A stretch of DNA of 64,000 nt from Scleromitrula shiraiana (Eukaryota > Ascomycota > Leotiomycetes > Helotiales > Sclerotiniaceae), in NCBI GenBank assembly GCA_028455995.1, contig JABELC010000009.1:496001-560000 (forward strand), written 5' to 3'. The number at the start of each line of letters is the position of its first letter. The first letter of the stretch is position 1. The position numbers and the translations under genes are program-made. This document shows, one piece after another, positions 32,836 to 46,420 of this stretch. The notes under the pieces were generated by a model, which searched no databases, had not been told where the DNA came from, and worked only from the letters and a program-made list of their open reading frames with translations.

Positions 32836-35800
32836 ATGTCCTCAATACCTCCCCCGCCTCCAGGATGGAGTTCGACACCATCGATACCTCTAGGCGCGCC
32901 ACCTGGAGCTCCTCCCCCTCCAGGTTATCGACCACCATCTGATCCACAAGTCGCGAAGTTTGCACAGAAGAAAAAGGACTGGTTACGATCACAAAGAAAT
33001 CGATTTGGCGAAAAGCGAAAGGGTGGCTTCGTTGAAACTCAGAAAGCTGATATGCCCCCGGAACATCTACGCAAAATCGTCAAAGATATTGGAGATGTAT
33101 CACAAAAGAAGTTTAGCAGTGATAAGCGGAGTTATTTGGGAGCTTTGAAATTTATGCCACATGCAGTCATGAAATTATTGGAGAATATGCCGATGCCATG
33201 GGAGTCTGCTAGGGAGGTAAAGGTTCTATATCATGTTAATGGTTGCCTAACTTTGGTTAATGAGATTCCAAGAGTTATAGAGCCGGTCTTTCATGCGCAA
33301 TGGGCAACGATGTGGATTTGTATGAGGAGAGAAAAAAGTGATAGAAGACATTTCAAACGAATGCGATTTCCGCCATTTGACGATGAGGAGCCACCACTTT
33401 CATGGTCAGAGAATATCGAGGATGTTGAGCCACTAGAACCCATTCAATTGGAATTAGATGAAGTGGAGGACAGTGCTGTACTTGAATGGTTCTACGAGAA
33501 CCGACCTCTACTCGATACGCCCCATGTCAACGGACCAAGTTATAAAGAATGGAACCTCACTTTACCTCAAATGGCAACACTATACCGCCTAAGTCGACAA
33601 TTGCTTAGCGATCTTGTCGACAAAAATTACTTTCACATGTTCGAGTTGAAGAGTTTCCAAACAGCCAAAGCTTTGAATGTTGCCATTCCAGGAGGACCTC
33701 GATTTGAACCTTTATATAAGGACGTTGATCCAAACGACGAAGATTTTGGAGAGTTTAATGCTATCGATCGCATTATCTTCCGAGCTCCTATTCGTACCGA
33801 ATATCGTGTGGCATATCCTTTCTTATACAATTCACTTCCCCGCAGCGTCAAACTGTCGTGGTATTCACACCCACAAGCAGTATATGTCCGCGCCGAGGAT
33901 CCAAGTCTACCAGCATTCTACTTCGACCCCGTTATTAATCCAATCTCTTCTAGGTCGGTTGCTCCGAAAAACATCACAGTCAGCCACGAGGATGAGATAT
34001 TTGGGCCTGGAAATAACGAGGAGCCAGAGGAAGATGCTTTCACACTCCCAGTTGATGCTGAGCCATTCCTTGCCAATGAAGAACTTTACACAAGCGAGAC
34101 GGCTTCTGCAATCTCACTTTGGTGGGCTCCATTCCCTTTCGATCGAAGATCCGGCCGAATGGTTCGAGCACAGGACGTACCTCTAGTCAAGCAATGGTAT
34201 CTTGAGCATTGCCCTCAAGGCCAGCCTGTAAAGGTCCGAGTCTCATATCAAAAGCTTCTAAAGACATATGTCTTGAATGAGTTGCACAAGAGGAAGCCAA
34301 AAGCACAGAGTAAACAAAATCTGATGAAAACATTAAAACAAACTAAATTTTTCCAACAAACTACAATCGATTGGGTTGAAGCTGGTCTCCAAGTCTGTCG
34401 ACAAGGTTTTAATATGCTTAATCTCCTTATTCACCGCAAAAACCTTACATATCTACATCTCGATTACAACTTCAATCTCAAGCCTGTAAAGACATTAACG
34501 ACGAAAGAACGAAAAAAGTCTCGATTCGGAAATGCTTTCCATCTCATGCGTGAGATTTTGAAGATGACAAAACTAATTGTTGACGCACAGGTTCAGTACC
34601 GATTGGGTAACATTGATGCTTTCCAACTAGCGGACGGTATCTTATATGCTTTCAACCACGTTGGCCAATTGACTGGAATGTATCGTTATAAATATAAGTT
34701 GATGCATCAAATTCGATCTTGTAAGGATTTGAAGCATTTGATTTATTATCGATTTAATTCTGGGCCTGTGGGTAAGGGTCCTGGTTGTGGTTTCTGGGCA
34801 CCTGCGTGGAGAGTTTGGCTCTTCTTCATGCGTGGTATCATTCCGCTCCTTGAGCGCTGGCTTGGAAATCTTCTTTCTCGACAATTCGAGGGACGTCATA
34901 GTAAAGGTGTTGCGAAAACAGTGACGAAACAGCGTGTTGAGTCGCACTTTGATCTCGAACTACGGGCTTCAGTTATGGCTGATCTCATGGATATGATGCC
35001 AGAGGGCATAAAACAGAACAAGGTTCAAACTGTCCTTCAACATCTTTCGGAAGCGTGGAGATGTTGGAAAAGTAACATTCCTTGGAAGGTCCCTGGATTA
35101 CCCGCACCTATCGAAAATATTATCCTTCGTTATGTGAAGAGCAAGGCGGATTGGTGGATCTCTGTTGCCCACTACAACCGTGAGCGTATTCGTCGCGGAG
35201 CCACTGTTGATAAGACAGTTGCCAAAAAGAATCTTGGTCGTCTCACTCGACTTTGGCTTAAGGCTGAACAAGAAAGACAACACAATTACATGAAGGATGG
35301 CCCATACGTATCATCTGAAGAGGCTGTGGCTATTTATACTACCACTGTTCATTGGCTCGAGTCACGAAAGTTCTCCCCTATTCCATTTCCCAGTGTTTCG
35401 TACAAGCACGACACCAAAATTCTCATCCTCGCCCTTGAACGCCTCCGAGAAGCCTACTCAGTGAAAGGTCGATTAAATCAAAGTCAGCGTGAAGAACTGG
35501 CTCTGATTGAACAGGCCTATGACAGTCCTGGAACCACACTTGAGAGAATTAAACGTTTCCTATTGACACAGCGTGCTTTCAAGGAAGTTGGAATTGATAT
35601 GAACGACAACTACAGTACCATCAATCCTGTATACGATATCGAACCTGTAGAGAAGATCAGCGACGCCTATCTTGATCAATATCTTTGGTATCAGGCAGAC
35701 CAACGCCATCTTTTCCCGGCCTGGATTAAGCCATCAGACTCCGAGGTCCCGCCATTGCTCACGTATAAATGGGCTCAAGGAATCAACAATCTCGACAAGG

Positions 35801-38800
35801 TATGGGAAACTGCGGATGGAGAGTGCAACGTTATGATAGAAACACAGTTATCAAAGGTGTACGAAAAAATTGATCTGACTCTTCTTAATCGCTTACTCAG
35901 ACTGATCATGGATCACAACTTGGCTGATTACATATCGTCGAAGAACAATGTCCAATTGACTTACAAGGATATGAACCACGTCAATAGTTACGGAATGATC
36001 AGAGGTCTCCAGTTCTCGGCTTTTGTATTCCAATACTACGGTCTTGTCCTCGATTTGCTACTTCTCGGTCTGCAGCGTGCAAGTGAAATAGCTGGCCCTC
36101 CAGCAGGTCCTAATGATTTCCTTCAATTTAGAGATCGCGAGACAGAGACAAGACATCCTATACGTCTGTATACAAGGTATATTGATCGTATCTGGGTGTT
36201 TTTCAGGTTTACAGCCGATGAGTCTCGCGACCTAATCCAACGTTTCCTCACCGAACAACCCGATCCGAACTTCGAGAATGTCATAGGTTATAAGAACAAG
36301 AAATGCTGGCCAAGAGACTCCCGAATGCGTCTGATGAGACACGATGTCAATCTCGGTCGTGCTGTCTTCTGGGACTTGAAGAATCGATTGCCCAGATCTG
36401 TTACAACAATTGAATGGGACGATACATTTTCGAGCGTGTACAGTCGAGACAACCCCAATCTCCTATTCTCGATGTGTGGCTTTGAGGTTCGAATCCTTCC
36501 CAAGATACGAAACCAAAACGACGAATTCCCTGTTAAGGACAGTGTATGGTCATTAGTGGATAACACTAGTAAAGAGAGGACAGCCCATGCATTCTTACAG
36601 GTTACAGAGGAAGATATTGCCAAATTCAACAATCGCATTCGTCAAATCCTTATGTCATCTGGCTCAACTACATTCACGAAGATTGCCAACAAATGGAACA
36701 CTACTCTCATTGCTCTCTTCACATATTATCGTGAGGCAGCTGTCTCAACAGTCAACCTGCTAGATACTATCGTGAAATGTGAAACAAAGATCCAGACCCG
36801 AGTCAAGATTGGCCTTAATTCAAAAATGCCTTCGCGATTTCCACCTGCAGTCTTTTATACTCCCAAGGAACTTGGTGGTCTCGGTATGATTTCTGGCTCG
36901 CATATCCTTATTCCTACCAGTGATAAGAGATGGTCGAAGCAAACGGATGTTGGTGTTACTCATTACCGTGCAGGAATGACACATGATGAAGATACTTTGA
37001 TTCCCAACATATTCAGGTACATTATACCTTGGGAGGCCGAATTCATCGATTCTCAACGTGTTTGGACGGAATATTCGCAGAAGCGCCAAGAGGCAAACCA
37101 ACAAAATCGAAGGCTTACTCTTGAAGATCTTGAGGATAGTTGGGATCGTGGATTACCTCGTATTAATACGTTGTTCCAAAAGGACCGAAGCACTCTCAGT
37201 TTCGACAAAGGTTTCCGCGCACGTACCGAATTCAAAACTTATCAGCTCATGAAGAGCAACCCATTCTGGTGGACTAGTCAGCGTCATGATGGAAAACTAT
37301 GGAATTTGAATGCTTATCGTACCGATGTTATTCAAGCACTTGGTGGTGTCGAAACCATTTTAGAGCACACCCTCTTCAAGGCAACAGCTTTTCCATCCTG
37401 GGAAGGCTTGTTTTGGGAGAAGGCTTGTCTTGCGTGGAACACGAAGGTCTTACGATACGACGGTACCGACGTTGTCGTTCAGGATGTTAAGGAAGGGGAC
37501 CTGCTTCTCGGCCCGGACGGCGGACCTCGCCGGGCCTTCAATATCGTCAGTGGCAAAGATAGGTTATATCGAATCAAGGTCGATTCACGCGAGGAAGACC
37601 TCGTCGTTACAGGCAACCATATTCTAGTCCTGCACCGCGAGAAAGGGTACGGCAATGTCTACAATGGACAGACCAACCATGAAGACGATGAGGACCGTGA
37701 AGACGGCAAGGGAAAAGACACCTTGACTCTCCAGAATTTCCAGAGTACCGCAGCCCGAGATGTTGCATCTGCCGAACGCTACGACACGGTTCTAATGACG
37801 GCCGCCCAATTCGCAGCCCTGGACGAACATGAGAGATCTAAACACAGGCTCTTCCGGTCTCCTGGGTTCGAGTTGCCCGAGCAAGATGTCCCGGTCAATC
37901 CCTACTTTCTTGGTCTCTGGTTAGGAGATAGCAGCCGTAGTTCAACCACAATCTTCAGTAATCACGAGCACGCAGTCCGAGAGTTCCTCGTCGCTTACGC
38001 GGCCGAGCTAGACCTTCACCTTGTTTGGCACGGGAACCTCTCGTATGCGGCTGCTGGCAGGAGTCGCGTTGCCAATAGGCCGTTGCCGAACGTTACCCAC
38101 GACAATACGGTAAGCCCATCGAGACGTTATTCTCGACAGACCATCAAAAAGCAGCGTGAGGTTGCAAACTTATCCTCAAGCCCCGGTCCAGACATGGTCA
38201 GTTTGAAGCGTGGTCCCGATAGTAGCGTTCTGAATACTCCACAATGTCGTCGTAGACCACGTGTCACCGATGCTGACGTGCAAGACCTTGTCGACCGCAT
38301 AGAAGACTTGACTTCATCACCTGTTCCTTCGTCACCACCCTCTCTCCCGGCCGACTCGATTCCAGCCGAGGCCCTCCCACAACTTAGATCCGATTTAAGC
38401 ATTATGGAAAGGGCTGGTCCGTCTGTGGTCCCCGAAGACCCTGCAGATGCCATTGACCTGGCCGAGGAGGAGGAAGATGAGCTCGATATGGAACTTATTG
38501 AGACAGTTAGCGACGACGAGGATGATGTTACCGAGTACCAGGCCGATGGTGATGAGGGGACCGGGAACGGAACTTCGTCGGACAACGACTCCGTCTCTCA
38601 ACGACGAGTCTATCGCCTGCAGAGTGGTCATCGAGCATATGGCGACCTGCGGCCTGAAGAGCAAGATCAGCTCCTAAGTCAGATCATCGACACTGTCGAT
38701 GCTGTCGGTGCTGTCGATCCCTCAGTCGATCGTACATCAGGCGTTAACACCCTTCTACGCGCGCTCCGACAGCTTGGGGTGGCGGTGTCTTCTCAGATCA

Positions 38801-41800
38801 CGGAGCCCGCGACTGATAAGAAGCACATTCCGTCGATTTACATGAAGAACACGCGCGAAGTCCGTCTCGCTGTTCTTGCTGGTCTGATTGATACCGACGG
38901 CTGGTATGTATATCCCGAGAATATGCTTGGATTCGCTCAGAGCGAGACCTCGCATAAGACTCTTTTCTGGGACGTTGTCGCCCTTGCAAGATCCCTGGGC
39001 CTCAGCGTCTGGACCAAGAGACATATGTTGTGGGTTCCGAGACCTACCCGGCAAACTCCTATGCTCGTCGCCCAGATATTTGGCAACATATCAGAAGTTC
39101 CTTGTCTACTCTTGCGCAAGAAGGGAGCCAAGCGTTATATCCCGCAGATACACAGCTTTGTGATCAAGGATATCTCTCTTGAATCTGAGGCTACGGACTG
39201 GGCTGGCTTCCGAGTCGATCAAGACCAGCTATACCTTCGTCACGATTATCTCGTACTCCATAACAGTGGTTTCGAGGAATCTATGAAATTCAAGAAGTTG
39301 ACGAACGCTCAAAGATCTGGTCTAAATCAAATCCCTAACCGTCGATTCACCCTTTGGTGGTCTCCAACTATCAATCGAGCAAATGTTTACGTCGGTTTCC
39401 AAGTTCAACTGGATCTCACAGGTATTTTCTTGCACGGTAAAATCCCTACCCTCAAGATTTCTCTTATCCAAATCTTCAGAGCACATCTTTGGCAGAAGAT
39501 ACACGAGAGGTGAGCATATTAAATTCTCTGACTTTACATTTCTCCTTCCCGGTTCTCACTTACATATTCATCTTCTGTGTCCTTACGATTTTTATCCTGG
39601 ATTGAAACAACCATTTTTCCTTTCGAGTTCACAAATACTGATTTTATATTTCGTTTAGTGTGGTGATGGATCTGTGCCAAGTTTTTGATGGGGATCTAGA
39701 GCAGCTTGGTATTGAAACTGTTCAAAAAGAAACTATTCATCCTAGAAAATCATACAAGATGAATAGCTCTTGTGCCGATATCCTTCTGTTCGCCAGTCAC
39801 AAATGGAACGTCACACGACCTTCCATTTTATTCGATACCAAGGATGTTATCGAGGCTACAACAACAAACAAATTCTGGGTTGATGTTCAACTCCGTTATG
39901 GTGATTATGATTCACATGACATCGAACGGTATGTACGTGCCAAGTATCTCGATTATACTACCGACAGCATGAGTATCTACCCATCAGCTACCGGTCTCAT
40001 GATTGGTATTGATCTGGCCTACAACCTCTACTCTGCCTACGGTCAATATTTCCCAGGTCTCAAGCAATTGATCCAGCAGGCAATGGCGAAGATCATGAAG
40101 GCAAATCCTGCTCTTTATGTTCTGCGTGAACGTATCCGCAAAGGTTTGCAACTGTATGCATCTGAAAGTAATCAAGAGTTCCTAAACTCTCAGAACTACT
40201 CGGAGCTTTTTAGCAACCAGATTCAACTCTTCATTGATGACACAAACGTCTATCGTGTCACTATCCATAAAACTTTCGAGGGTAATTTGACAACCAAGCC
40301 AATCAATGGAGCGATTTTCATCTTCAACCCTCGCACAGGACAACTTTTCTTGAAGATCATTCATACAAGTGTCTGGGCTGGACAAAAGCGTCTAGGACAG
40401 TTGGCAAAGTGGAAAACTGCCGAAGAAGTTGCTGCACTCATTAGGTCGCTACCGATTGAAGAGCAGCCTAAACAGCTGATTGTTACCCGAAAGGGTCTTC
40501 TTGATCCTCTTGAAGTACACTTACTCGACTTTCCGAATATTTCAATTCGCGCCTCTGAATTGCAACTACCTTTCCAAGCCGCCATGAAAGTCGAGAAACT
40601 TGGAGACATGATCCTTCGAGCTACTGAGCCTCAGATGGTTTTGTTCAATCTTTATGATGAATGGCTCAAGTCAATTTCGTCATACACTGCATTTTCTCGC
40701 TTGATCCTTATTCTCCGAGCGCTTCACGTTAACCAAGATAAGACAAAATTACTCCTTCGACCAGATAAGACTGTCATCACACAGGAGCATCACATCTGGC
40801 CCACATTATCAGATGAGGATTGGATCAAGGTTGAAACACAATTACGTGATCTCATTCTCAACGATTATGGTAAAAAGAACAATGTCAACACTTCCAGTCT
40901 TACCAGCAGTGAAGTGCGTGATATTATCCTTGGTATGGAGATTAGTGCTCCATCTATGCAACGTCAGCAAGCTGCTGAAATCGAAAAGCAGCAGCAAGAA
41001 CAACAACAGCTTACAGCAGTTACGACCAAGACACAAAACGTCCATGGCGAGGATATCATCGTAACAACTACATCTCAATTTGAGCAGCAAACCTTCGCAT
41101 CGAAGACAGAATGGAGAACCAGGGCAATTGCAACCTCGAACTTGAGGACACGCTCTAACAACATTTACATATCTTCTGATGATATCAAGGAAGATGACCA
41201 CTACACCTATATTATGCCAAAGAATATTCTGAAGCGATTCATAACCATTGCAGATTTGCGTGTCCAGGTAGCTGGGTACCTCTATGGCTCTTCGCCCCCT
41301 GATAACGATCAAGTCAAAGAGATTCGCTGCATTGTAATGGTACCTCAAATTGGAAGCACACGTGACGTGCAATTGCCACATCAGTTGCCACAACACGAGT
41401 ATCTGGAGCAAATGGAACCATTAGGGATCATCCATACTGTCTCTGGAAACGAACCACCATACATGACAGCCATGGATGTGACTCAACATGCCCGTCTAAT
41501 GAATGCGCATAAATCATGGGACAAGAAGACGGTCAGCATGACAGTCTCATTTACCCCAGGAAGTGTCTCACTGTCATCATGGGCCCTCACTCCACAAGGA
41601 TACAAATGGGGTGCGGAGAACAAAGACCTTGGTAGCGACCAACCACAAGGCTTCAGTACCAATATGGGCGAGAAGTGCCAACTTTTGCTCAGTGACAAGA
41701 TCCGTGGATATTTCTTGGTACCTGAGACCAACACTTGGAACTACAGTTTCATGGGAAGCGCGTTTGGAAGCTTGGAGAAGAAGCCGATTCATGTGAAGAT

Positions 41801-41906
41801 TGATACGCCCTTACCATTTTATAACGACCAACATCGTCCTTTGCATTTCCAAAATTTCGCAGAGCTGGAGGATATATGGGTTGATCGGGAAGACACATTT
41901 GCTTAG
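32836..41906 (+). CDS. PRP8: Pre-mRNA-splicing factor PRP8 with in-frame intein
   Basis: Two exons, 32836-39509 and 39659-41906, encode a 2973-aa precursor; removing the 613-aa intein leaves 2360 aa, normal for Prp8. The start MSSIPPPPPGWSSTPS with its proline-rich leader is typical; upstream codons in frame are not ATG. Long, nearly invariant stretches are seen throughout, for example SYGMIRGLQFSAF and WWSPTINRANVYVGFQ, and the C-terminal Jab1/MPN-like domain ends with ELEDIWVDREDTFA. Prp8 is the U5 snRNP scaffold at the spliceosome catalytic centre. The single 149-nt intron interrupts KIHESVVMDL. The intein sits between FWEKA and SGFEESMKF, in the most conserved part of the protein. Confidence 0.98.
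37426..39264 (+). other. PRP8 intein with LAGLIDADG homing endonuclease, 613 aa
   Basis: It starts with Cys (CLAWNTKVLRYDG) and ends HDYLVLHN directly before Ser of the extein, so the Cys1, terminal His-Asn and +1 Ser needed for splicing are present. Block B is TGNHILVLH with the TxxH pair. Both endonuclease motifs are present: FLGLWLGD at intein residues 161-168 with its acidic residue, and LAGLIDTDG at 484-492 with two Asp. Between them is a long hydrophilic, Ser/Pro-rich and strongly acidic insert (about residues 230-440). Codons are visibly richer in G and C at third positions than in the surrounding extein. The intein therefore looks splicing-competent and possibly still homing-competent. 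Confidence 0.95.
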
Positions 41907-42649
41907 AGCCTTCACGAAGTTGGGGGAGGGGAGGGGAGGGGGAGAAGTGGATTTTATGGGAAATTTGAACTTAAATGGTGATAAAATCAACGTTGAATTG
42001 TACTAAATTGGGCTCAAAGGGTATGGGCGTTTTAATGCGAGCACGAGCACATACACTGTAACATTATAATCATCTGTAGAAAAATATGACATATTCCTAA
42101 ATGGATAAACTAAAAGAGGGGATTCTCGATGACTCCATAATCATGACTGTCCACAGCCACATGCTCGACGCCGGATTGCTTTCCTTAAAGTGTAGAAATT
42201 TGCCTGTTAAGCAACAATCTATCCACCTTACTGTGTAGTCTTGAGTGCGTATATTGTCTGATTAGCAGCCACATGGTTTCAGGCGGGACTATGGTCTGTG
42301 TAATAGATATAAAACAACAGAAGAGGAGCCTATAATAAAAAACCACAATTAAGTAGAGCCCAGAATACATACCGACATGAATAGGATTCGAGGATCATAC
42401 GCCAATTGAATAAGCTTATCATACTGTACCTAGGCCATCACGTATGTATTCGTCAACATCGCCGAACACAAAATATTTTGTTTGTTCTATCTTGCCCCTT
42501 GATGTATTTTATGGTTCCACGGGGACTCCTTAGACTTTCCAAGCTTTTCGTGGTTGTTTTGGGACCTGCAGCAAGTCCGCAATGAGTTTATGTACTGGTA
42601 CCAATTATATCCTTTTTAGGCCCTTTTCTCCGTATGCATGCACTCCCCT

Positions 42650-42666
42650 CCCCCCCCCCCCCCCCC
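42650..42666. repeat. Poly-C run, 17 nt
   Basis: Seventeen consecutive C, extending leftwards as CTCCCCT. Intergenic. Confidence 0.9.
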
Positions 42667-43865
42667 AACCATTGCCGGTACATGGTAGATACATATCCTG
42701 TACGATTACAGCATAAGTTGCTACTAAGTTTAGATATGCCTAGCTCCCTTAGTAGAATATCAAATTCCATGGTTGAGATATGCTGGGGATATCTGATATA
42801 TACCAAGGTTTGTACTTCGTATGCAAATTCGTAAATAGGAAGGAGAAATCTTCAAGATTTAATTAACAAGAGAAAATAGTATCCATGAGTCTGTAAAATA
42901 ATTTAATATATTATTTGTGGATCATGTTCCTCGCTCTTCTCCGTATCGATAGGAATTGATTTTCTACGTAATGTAACTTTACCGTAGCCATGTCTTTCTC
43001 TTCTGCCATTTCATCATTCTTCTTTCAACCCAAATTCTTTTCCCCTTTTTTGTTTCGTTCCATTTCGTCGGATCAGACTCTTCCTTTCCATCGGATCATA
43101 CAATCATACATCATACTCAACGTGTATCTATATTTTGCAGAAATACGTGCATTAGGCCTAGATCTTTGAGATGATGCGATGCCTCAAACCTACTACCCAC
43201 ATACACACATACAACTCTATATCCTGAAGTCAATCGCGTGTCGACTTGTCCTCTTTTTTTATTCTTCTACTCTTCATTCAGGTGCCCATATCAATTCAAT
43301 ACAAAATATTTCAGCTCTATCCGCATCCGTTCTTCTTTACCCTGGTTCATGAATCTCATGCTTACCAGCCTTACCTAAATTCCTAAGCTAACTCCTCCTA
43401 TTCTTTCGTCTAAAATATATTACCTATTTCTTTGAATGCCCAGGTGGTTACAGACCCTTGAACTCGTCGTCAATGCCTTAAGTGCAAAGTCCAGGTGTGA
43501 CCAATGTGCAGAACGCGACAAATGAACAGCATGAATTGGTAATGTCCCAAACAATTTCCATAATTTCAACTTTTAGTACTAACCTCATTCTTTTTTAACA
43601 ATATACTCGGTGAGCAAGGACATCTTGTATCTTAGCTAGGTACAGTACTTTATAAAGTATTGGTAAGAAAGAGGGTATGATCTGCCTCTTCAAATGGACT
43701 ATTGTTCATTATATCCAATATCGAGCTCAATATTATTGATATAATATTATCATGCACTTTCGTCACTACATAAGAGCTAACTATAGAAATTCGAATCTGC
43801 AACGCTGATCATGAGAGCCGATCTTTTAGGGCCCTTCTTCGAATGCTTCTTCAGCCTTCTTCGCT

Positions 43866-43893
43866 GGGGGGTTAACAGGGTCAATAACCCCCC
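43866..43893. repeat. Inverted repeat / hairpin
   Basis: A perfect 9-bp stem, GGGGGGTTA with TAACCCCCC, encloses a 10-nt loop ACAGGGTCAA. It stands out in AT-leaning intergenic DNA. It is not followed by a T run, so a Pol III terminator is unlikely. Confidence 0.75.
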
Positions 43894-45263
43894 ATTACAA
43901 GCATTAACAAGTATTACAAGGTCAAGTAAAGTCAATCTTTACTTGTACAACATCAAATTATTCAATGATTCCTATGACAGATTCAGCCGTCATTTTACCC
44001 TTTTTATTGATCAATGGGATCAATCAGATGTCTCCCACGATTTAAGCAAGTACAGGGGAAAGATTTCCCAAGCGGTCGTTCTCGGAGATTTCTTTCTGCT
44101 GCCCACTATTCTACCAAAACAAGGCCAAGGATTATCACACGGGGTATTCAACCTTTTGAAGTCAAATCGCCTCCTTCTCACACTGTTTTTAGTATAAACA
44201 TCTCATAGGTAGGATAGGGTATGGACCCCGTTCGTACTTTTGTACCTAGGTAGCAAAGCATTATTTTGCCATCTTGTTCATCTCCGTTCTTCAATATGTA
44301 TAGGCCTATCAGAAACTACTTGAATCCTATTTTTAGTCGTTATATCCCTGTGCATAAAATAGCTTTTGTTATTATTCATGCTTTGTACCTGGAAAGAGGC
44401 CGCAGCAACATGGAACAGGTCATCTTGATTCTCCACAGTTCAAATGGAAAAAGGGTTTTACAAGTAGTGAAGTTCATCCAGGAGTTTAGATGGTTGTATG
44501 GGTGGGGTCTTATCCCAGCTATCAGTTTCTTATTCTCGCCACAACCCTTTCCTTGTTTCAAAAGCTTCTATACTTCTTAATCCGTCTGCCTGTTTTCGAC
44601 ATCAATCCGGTTTGGCGAATCTGGTGTTCCCTGTATGTCAAACTTCTTTGGATATCCATGCTGTGGGCGGTACAAGCATCGGCTCGGATCTACTCCTCTT
44701 GGTAGCCCAATTAGGAAAACAGACATAATCATAACTGGAACCTCCACGGCAGAGGACGTTGCTGATGGGCTTCTGCCAACATGCATCACTGGCATTGCGC
44801 AACACAGATGCCGTTGCAAATCACCGGAACGCTTTGGGTCATTTAATTACTGCCCTACGCCATTGATGTCTATGCATAACTTAATTGAAAGATCAGACGA
44901 CAGATAAATGCAAATGCCTCTCCCCTTCTCATCCCCTCCCTTTCATTCTATCATATCATTGTACCGCTGTCCAGCCGCATAGCCCTCTTAAAAAAGTTAC
45001 CGATAGAGGGTTGGAACATTACATTTTGTTTTGGGTTTAATCACATATTGGCCGGGAATGGTTTATTCGGTTCTGTCACCTATATAACGCCGTTATATAG
45101 ATAGACTTACGAAACGCGCACAGTCATATTTGAACCGTAAACAACAGGCGACAAAACTACCATAAGCGTTCTAGAAACATAACGCGATACAGCAATACTT
45201 CAACCTTCTCTACATATTACCCCCGCGACCTGCCAAAGCAGTTCGCTGTGGTGGGATCCATGC

Positions 45264-46420
45264 ATGTCTGGATATTCACGTCACAATCCAGGCCACGATC
45301 CTTACATCGACTATGCTGCTCAATCAGGAGAACATCGAGAAGAGCGGGTTTACGGGTCGCATCATCCAGGACTTCAACAAGTTGGTGCGCCAGGTCTCGA
45401 TTCTCTTCAATCAGGAACGCACCATCATCAGCAACATCATCAACAACATCACCAAGTCTTATTAGATCCGCACGCCATGGCCCACCATCAATCGCCTCAA
45501 TACGCTGGTGGGCAGCAAATCAGAGGTTATATGGGCGCATCAATACAACAACAGTCAACTATGGGGAAACGACCGAGAGCGCATGATGAGATGGGGTTGG
45601 GGGTTGTTGGAGTGCAGGAGGGACAAATGCACGGAGAGATGCAAGGCATGGCTTCACAGATGCCTCAACAGACGCCGGGTGGTTATGGAGGTCCACCGCA
45701 AGCTTATCACAGTCACCAATTACCGAATCAAGGACCTCGAGGATCAAAGATTCCCCGCCTTGGTGAATCTCCAGAAATGATGTCGCAAGCCGCGCCCAGT
45801 GTGGTCGGAACCGCCGGAATGCCGCCTCCTGCACCACGGCCGCGTGGTCCTAAGTTGAAGTTTACTCCCGAAGATGATCAATTACTCGTGGATCTCAAAG
45901 AGAATAAAGCCTTAACTTGGAAACAAATCGCAGATTTCTTTCCTGGTAGATCTTCAGGAACATTGCAAGTACGCTACTGTACCAAATTGAAAGCGAAGAC
46001 AACCCAATGGACCGATGAGACAGTGAGTTATTTCCTGGCTGGACCCAGTTCAAGATCCTTGGTAACTAATACCGTACTACAGGTACAAAAGCTGCGGACT
46101 GCGGTCCACGATTATGAACAAGAAAAATGGCGAATCGTAGCACAGAAGGTGGGAACGGGATTTACATCTGCCTCCTGCAAAGACAAATGGATTGAATTAG
46201 TGAGTTGTCTCTCTGTTTCCTTATCGCGCATGTTGTTGCGAAGCATGAGCAAAGTTTTGTTCTGGAGCGCATGACGAAATCAAATGCTACACTTTTGAAA
46301 CCGAACAAACGTCCTTTCATCTTAAATTCCACATGCAAGACTAACCCATTTCAAACTTTTTCATCGTAGACCCAATCATCCGAGTCTCCAGAAAATATAC
46401 CAGGAGATGTTGAGTATTAG
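45264..46420 (+). CDS. Myb/SANT-domain DNA-binding protein
   Basis: Three exons, 45264-46022, 46083-46199 and 46370-46420, give 308 aa. The first 190 residues are disordered and Gln/His/Gly/Met rich, including a HHHQQHHQQHHQ run. Two Myb-type repeats follow: KLKFTPEDDQLLVDLKE...LTWKQIADFFPGRS...VRYCTKL at about 197-245, and VQKLRTAV...KWRIVAQKVG...SCKDKWIEL at about 254-292. The protein ends soon after. This is a nuclear regulator type common in ascomycetes; the target is unknown. An upstream out-of-frame ATG overlaps the start (45260). Large non-coding tracts on both sides fit a developmentally regulated gene, by inference. Confidence 0.88.

Larger units (their letters stand above)
41907..45263. 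other. 3.4-kb non-coding stretch before the Myb gene
   Basis: No supported gene. It contains a 17-C run (42650-42666), a GC hairpin (43866-43893) and a TACCTAGGTA palindrome (44243-44252). A 128-codon frame at 43811-44197 has no family character. Presumably it holds the PRP8 3' end plus a long promoter/leader for the Myb gene. Confidence 0.5.

Noticed and set aside
38127..38585. 152-codon Ser-rich minus-strand frame inside the intein
   Set aside because: It is a shadow of the acidic Glu/Asp stretch of the intein (complement of GAG/GAT codons). No independent gene evidence.
43811..44197. 128-codon plus-strand frame in the gap before the Myb gene
   Set aside because: It has an ATG but no recognisable domain, no splice support and ordinary intergenic composition. 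Length alone is not enough.
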